NCBI GenBank assembly: GCA_029204225.1
Contig: CM055102.1
Coordinates: forward strand, 29,609,632-29,673,631
Source: Diphasiastrum complanatum
Taxonomy: Eukaryota > Streptophyta > Lycopodiopsida > Lycopodiales > Lycopodiaceae
Direction: 5' to 3'
DNA: 64,000 bases
How positions within the stretch are numbered: position 1 is the stretch's first letter; each line of letters starts with the position of its first letter. This document shows positions 59,918-64,000 of this stretch, one piece after another. The position numbers were made by a program, and so were the translations under genes. The notes under the pieces were generated by a model, which was not told where the DNA came from, searched no databases, and saw only the letters and a list, made by a program, of their open reading frames with translations.

Positions 59918-60597
59918 TGTGGGAACGCGGGAACGACCGGACCTAATCTTCGGATGGAGTTAAGTGCCACGCTCAACTACTGGCAAACTTACATGTAGAT
60001 CGGCATAGAACCCGTTCCAACAAGACTTGCGTTATTCTTGGTCTTTATGTTGGAATTCGATGCTCAGCCTCAAATCCATTCATAAATGAGCATCCTGAAA
60101 GCTGTACAAAAAACAAGAAAAAAAAGGCTCGAATTTTTGAGCAAAAGATCGAAAAATTTATGATCAAATTTTGTAGAATATTTCGATACTAGATTGACTC
60201 AAAAAATCCGTAAGTTTTTGAGTCAGTGTAAATTTTTGAGACATTGTATATTTTTGATATATTGTAAATTCTAATACCGTCGGTTAGAAATCCGATCTGC
60301 GTAAACAGTCCGCTTACTTTGTACATTCAAAGGCGGTTGTAATAAATGAGACAGATAGCATTTAATGCTAATCAGATATATAGCAAGTAGAAGATATTTT
60401 GTAATAGACAAATAAACTATGGATAGGAAGTTAGTTAAGAAATAATCTTCATCAAAAAACTTTTTCTGATTTTTTGAGTTGTTTAGTAGCAAGCGTTATT
60501 ACTCTCAACAAGCTGAAGTTATTACTTCAAGCAATTGTACTCATTGTTGATATTAATCAGAGTGCAATTTTAATCAGAGTGCAATTTTAGTCCGATA
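59918..60597 (-). repeat. Copia 5' LTR region, minus strand, with short tandem repeat
   Basis: It lies behind the primer-binding site at 59902-59914. 60120-60270 has repeated ttttgagtca/ttttgagaca phrases. 60550-60633 has about four worn copies of a 17-20-bp unit (ttaatcagagtgcaatt). The outer limit is not certain; the protease fragment starts at about 60598. Confidence 0.55.
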
Positions 60598-61240
60598 TTA
60601 ATTAGAGTGCAATATTAATCCGACTCTAGTGCATTTAGTCAGAGTAGTATCTTCCTTGAGTATTGTACACTGCTCAAATGGGAAAGTAACAGTGTAGCCC
60701 TCATGAGTTATCTTAGACACTGATAATAGGCTCTTTGATAACTGAGGAACATGAAGGACATTAGAAACACAAATGGACAGATAGTTGTTGAAGTTGATCT
60801 TCATTGCTCCTTTGCCTTCCACACGTATGGTGCTAGAGTCTCCGAGGTAGATAAATTCGTCTCTGCTGTAAGCTCCGTGAGAAGAAAGCAAGGTCATAAC
60901 GGCATCATCATCTTGAATAGAACATCCTACAGCTGATAATTGATTTTGAAGCTATTGATGTGAGAAGTGATTGCAGTAGAATCAGACATTCTAAGAGTAA
61001 AGAACTTCCTTCTAAGATGTAATCTTGTGGTTACATCGTGAGTTTCATAAAGACTTGATAACAAGTCCAGTGCTTCCTTAGAGGTTTTGCACGTGGTAAC
61101 GTGAGATATTTGGGAGTCGGCCAGATTGAGTTTGATACATGCTAGGTCCTTCTGATCTTTGATCCTCCAAGCCTTTGCTTGATCACCATCTTCTGGTTTC
61201 AACTCTGCACCTTCTACTACATCCCAAAGATCTCTATCAG
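60598..61240 (-). pseudogene. Ty1/copia gag core fused to protease by internal deletion
   Basis: Minus reading from 61240 gives LWDVVEGAELKPEDG, then QAKAWRIKDQKDLACIKLNL and SLYETHDVTTRLHLRRK, close to the gag at 59182-59772. A small deletion shifts the frame after NSFKINYQL. Then DDDAVMTLLSS is followed directly by SRDEFIYLGDSSTIRVEGKG, the protease tail: the end of Gag, the zinc knuckle and the protease active site are gone. It continues with VLHVPQLSKSLLSVSKI. Confidence 0.87.
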
Positions 61241-61776
61241 CTCCACAACATTATTGACATGTATATTTTGCTATACTTAATCTGATAACAACTTTGTTTT
61301 GTTCTATGTTCAGATTTGTGTCAATACTACTATGCTTTTCTACATTCCGTCTGACTCTCTTATTACTCAATCTGGTAATCAGTTCTTAGCGAATTATTAT
61401 TAGTCTAGCTATTGCGACTAATATTTAGTCTTGCCTTTTGCGATTGATTATCAGTCGAGGTCAGTCTAGCTCTTCGCGAATCATTCGCAGCTAATAATTT
61501 GTCTAGTTGTTCGCAACAAATTATCCTTCTGATGTTTTGTTGCTTAATGTTTGGCTACGTAATCAGATCGACCGTGATTTCTATCACTAACGTTCTGTTC
61601 GTTTCTGATAGGCGTAGTCATGCTTAGGGAAAGAGTAATATAGCTCATTCCGCTGCGCACGAACATTTTCCGTTCGAGTTTGTTTCTCATTCGAGTTTTG
61701 AGTTCGCTTATTTTCATGTTCGTTTCTTTTTGAGCTATTTTAGTTTCTCACACTCACACACCCTCTTTCTCCAACA
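61241..61776 (-). repeat. Possible copia LTR, minus strand, start at 61776
   Basis: The minus strand starts TGTTGGAGAAAGAGGG at 61776, a copia-like LTR start, and is rich in ttcgcgaa/cgaaca phrases. The inner end toward 61241 is not defined and no primer-binding site is seen, so only the outer end is supported. Confidence 0.45.
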
Positions 61777-62136
61777 AAAGTAATGTATTTCTGCAGACTT
61801 GTTCTAAATGCAATTTTTGTGGAAGTCCTTGAAGATGGCCAAGTCTTCAATGACTTCAAGCTATTAAACTTGACATCTGAACTTTGAAATTATGACAAGA
61901 TTGGTTACCCTTTGCTGGAGATCAACTGGAAGTCCGTTGTAGACGTTCTTCAAATAAATTGGCTATCTAAGTTTGTGATTCTTGCAGGTATCATATGAGT
62001 AGACGTAGAACCAAAGTTGGTTTCACCTGACCCTAGATCAATGATCAATAAACATGCAGGAAGAATCATGAAATAGAAATTAGTCACTCACCAAGGAGGC
62101 AACTGTAGGCTTAAGTTCCAACACTGCGGAGCAACC
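61777..62136. other. No gene recognised
   Basis: AT-rich sequence without a recognisable motif between an LTR-like end and the second gypsy leader. Confidence 0.5.
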
Positions 62137-62847
62137 TATCAAGCCGAGGGAAAACAACAAAAGTGTCAACTTGGGTACTTTCTTTGAAAGAAGTGACCCA
62201 AGTGCCTTTTTTTTTTTCCGACCAAACAAGTATTTCAGAATTCGTCGGTCTATCTGCAGCCATAACAGACACTGATTTTCCATTTTATCACCTCTACAAA
62301 TTTTGACCCTGTTCAGATTCTCTGAAAACTCCCTGATATATTGTCAAAATCCATTGTTTTCCAACCAAATCTTGGTCTTAGAATTCGCCGACTTCACTGA
62401 GGCTAAATCTATCAAAGATCAGTCCTCCAACAGCTCCGCGAATTCTATCTCAAAGATTTAGCCTGTTTTATGTCGAAAAAAAATACCTTTTTCACTATTT
62501 CCCTTGTCTGTCAATGAAACCTTTGTATCAGAAATCGCCAGTCATACCAAGAAATTGCCCACAGAGAGAATGATTTCTCTGTACCCTCTGCGAATTCTAT
62601 CCCAAATTTTTTTCTTCCAAAAAACATAAAAATCAGTATTTTGACAAAAAGCACCCCCAGTCAGAATTCGTGAGTACTGCAGTTGGATTCATCTGATTGT
62701 CCACGATTTCTAGTACTATCCACGAATTCTATTCCAATTTTTGTCCAAAATCTTCCATTTTGCAAGACAAATACTCTTTTTTACTTTTTGGCCAAGTACA
62801 GTACTGCTCTGATCATCTGTACTATTACTAGCTTCTCATACTGCATC
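62137..62847 (+). repeat. Gypsy element leader, copy 2
   Basis: Homologous over its full length to 9465-10179 and likewise followed by gag. The GAATTCG/CGAATTCT palindromes recur in the same positions. The minus-strand frame at 62080-62283 is incidental. Confidence 0.7.
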
Positions 62848-63490
62848 ATGTCTCGAGATTGTGCTGGATCTTCCAATCTGGCTCCTCCACGACTAGAACG
62901 TAGAATTTCACGTATCGATGCCCCAAAGTACGATGGAGAATCTGACTCAATTAGATTTCTCCAAGACTTTGATATTGCATGCCGTTTCTATGGAGATACT
63001 TTTAAAACCGAAAAGCTCCGACTATTCCCGATGGTACTTTATTGAACAGCCAAAGAGTGGTATCTCAACCTTGAAGCTCGTGTTTTTACTTCCTGGACTA
63101 CCCTCAAGGACGCTCTCAAAAAGCGTTTCAAACCATCCAAACTGACTCAGAGCCCATTCATCCAAATCACCCATATCAAGATGCATCGCGAAGAGTCGGT
63201 TCGAAACTACATTGAGCGTTTTAAACGTCTCAAAGTAGGTGTTGACAAAAATATCACTGAACGTATGGCCATCAAATTGTTCTTGGTTGGACTGCCTAAA
63301 AACATCTGCCGTGAACTAAAACCAGTTGACCTTTATGATCAACTTAAGGACATAATGAATGATGCTATCTATGAAGAAGAAGAAGGTTCTGATGACGATT
63401 TTGATAATCGTGAAAAGAAATTTAAGAATTCTGAACATCTTAATCACCCGAAGCATGAACATACCGCCCAATATTCCGAACTTCCCTTGA
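62848..63490 (+). pseudogene. Ty3/gypsy gag, copy 2
   Basis: ATG at 62848 (MSRDCAGSSN), then ISRIDAPKYDGESDS, FLQDFDIACRFYGD, a TGA at about 63043 where copy 1 has a Gly codon, AKEWYLNLEARVF, FERFKRLKV-like and LFLVGLPKNICRELKPVDLYDQ, and an acidic stretch. It better preserves the N-terminus than copy 1. It ends at about 63490 (QYSELP), cut by a copia RT before the zinc knuckle. Confidence 0.88.
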
Positions 63491-64000
63491 AGTGCATCAA
63501 CTTGATGTGCAAATAGCTTATCTGAATGGAATTATACAAGAAGACATCTACATGATCCAGCCCAAAGTGTTCTGGAAGGTATGAAGAATCATGTTTGTAA
63601 ACTCCATAAGGCACTTTACGGCTTGAAACAGTCTGCCAGAGCTTGGTTTCAGAGGATCAACACATTCCTCGTCGAACAAGGTTTCCAACCAAGCACTACT
63701 GATTGCAACATCTATTCCAAGTTGGTGCATCAATCCTTCATTATCATCACCTTATATGTGGATGATACGTTGCTTTTTAGCAACAACACCAATTTGGTCA
63801 AGGATTCTAAACAGATGTTGTTTTCTGAGTTCGACATGACTAATCTGGGCGAAGCTCTCTTCAATCTGGGCATTCAGATCCATAGAGACAGAGTGAGATG
63901 ACTGATCTATATCACTCAACAAAGGTATCTCCACAATGTTCTTGACAGATACAATCTAATTAACTATAAGTTAGCTCACTCACCGATGGATCCAGGCCTG
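63491..64000 (+). pseudogene. Ty1/copia reverse transcriptase, continues beyond window
   Basis: It starts within RT at VHQLDVQIAYLNGIIQED, then after a one-base shift VCKLHKALYGLKQSARAW, the intact catalytic box YVDD (63755-63766), FDMTNLGEALFNLGIQI, a TGA at about 63899 and LIYITQQRYLHNVL...SPMDPG. It is the best preserved RT in the window. The joint with gypsy gag lies at 63485-63495. Confidence 0.93.

Overview
This window is nuclear DNA of a land plant. Two intact, conventionally spliced (GT..AG) plant genes sit in AT-rich DNA that is otherwise mostly decayed LTR retrotransposons, microsatellites and short non-autonomous elements. I cannot name the species. The divergent element families and the two gene sequences would fit a non-seed vascular plant (fern or lycophyte) at least as well as a seed plant, but this is only an impression.

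Layout. 1-13.1 kb is a mosaic of Ty1/copia and Ty3/gypsy fragments on both strands: a copia 3' end with its LTR, a second LTR, a minus-strand copia integrase fused to a long minus-strand gypsy gag-pol relic, a minus-strand copia RT/RNase H with its 265-bp LTR, a plus-strand gypsy leader and gag, and a copia 5' LTR with primer-binding site, repeat-bearing leader and gag start. A tRNA-like mini-retroposon with a 16-bp target-site duplication lies at 13.8 kb. A ten-exon GBF-interacting-protein-1-like gene (DUF1296; 970 codons in phase) occupies 15.0-26.3 kb; its introns carry a near-perfect 47-bp-arm hairpin and a hAT-like MITE. 26.3-32.3 kb is sparse: another MITE-like element, large microsatellites and an unrecognised decayed acidic coding region. 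32.3-35.3 kb holds a copia fragment, a PIF1-helicase plus EEP-endonuclease relic (Helentron-like) and a DUF4283-type fragment. A fifteen-exon respiratory burst oxidase (RBOH; 890 codons in phase) lies at 37.1-44.6 kb. 45-64 kb is again retrotransposon mosaic: copia LTR, integrase, protease and gag, a gypsy RT-RNase H-integrase block, a second copy of the gypsy leader and gag, and a copia RT at the window edge.

The two host genes are on the same strand but show no sign of acting together: one encodes a probable G-box-factor cofactor or ubiquitin-pathway-like nuclear protein, the other the plasma-membrane NADPH oxidase that makes apoplastic superoxide under calcium control. Nearly every retroelement reading frame has stops, frameshifts or deletions; none looks autonomous. 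Exon limits were set by hand from splice consensus, reading phase and family conservation, and have no transcript support.
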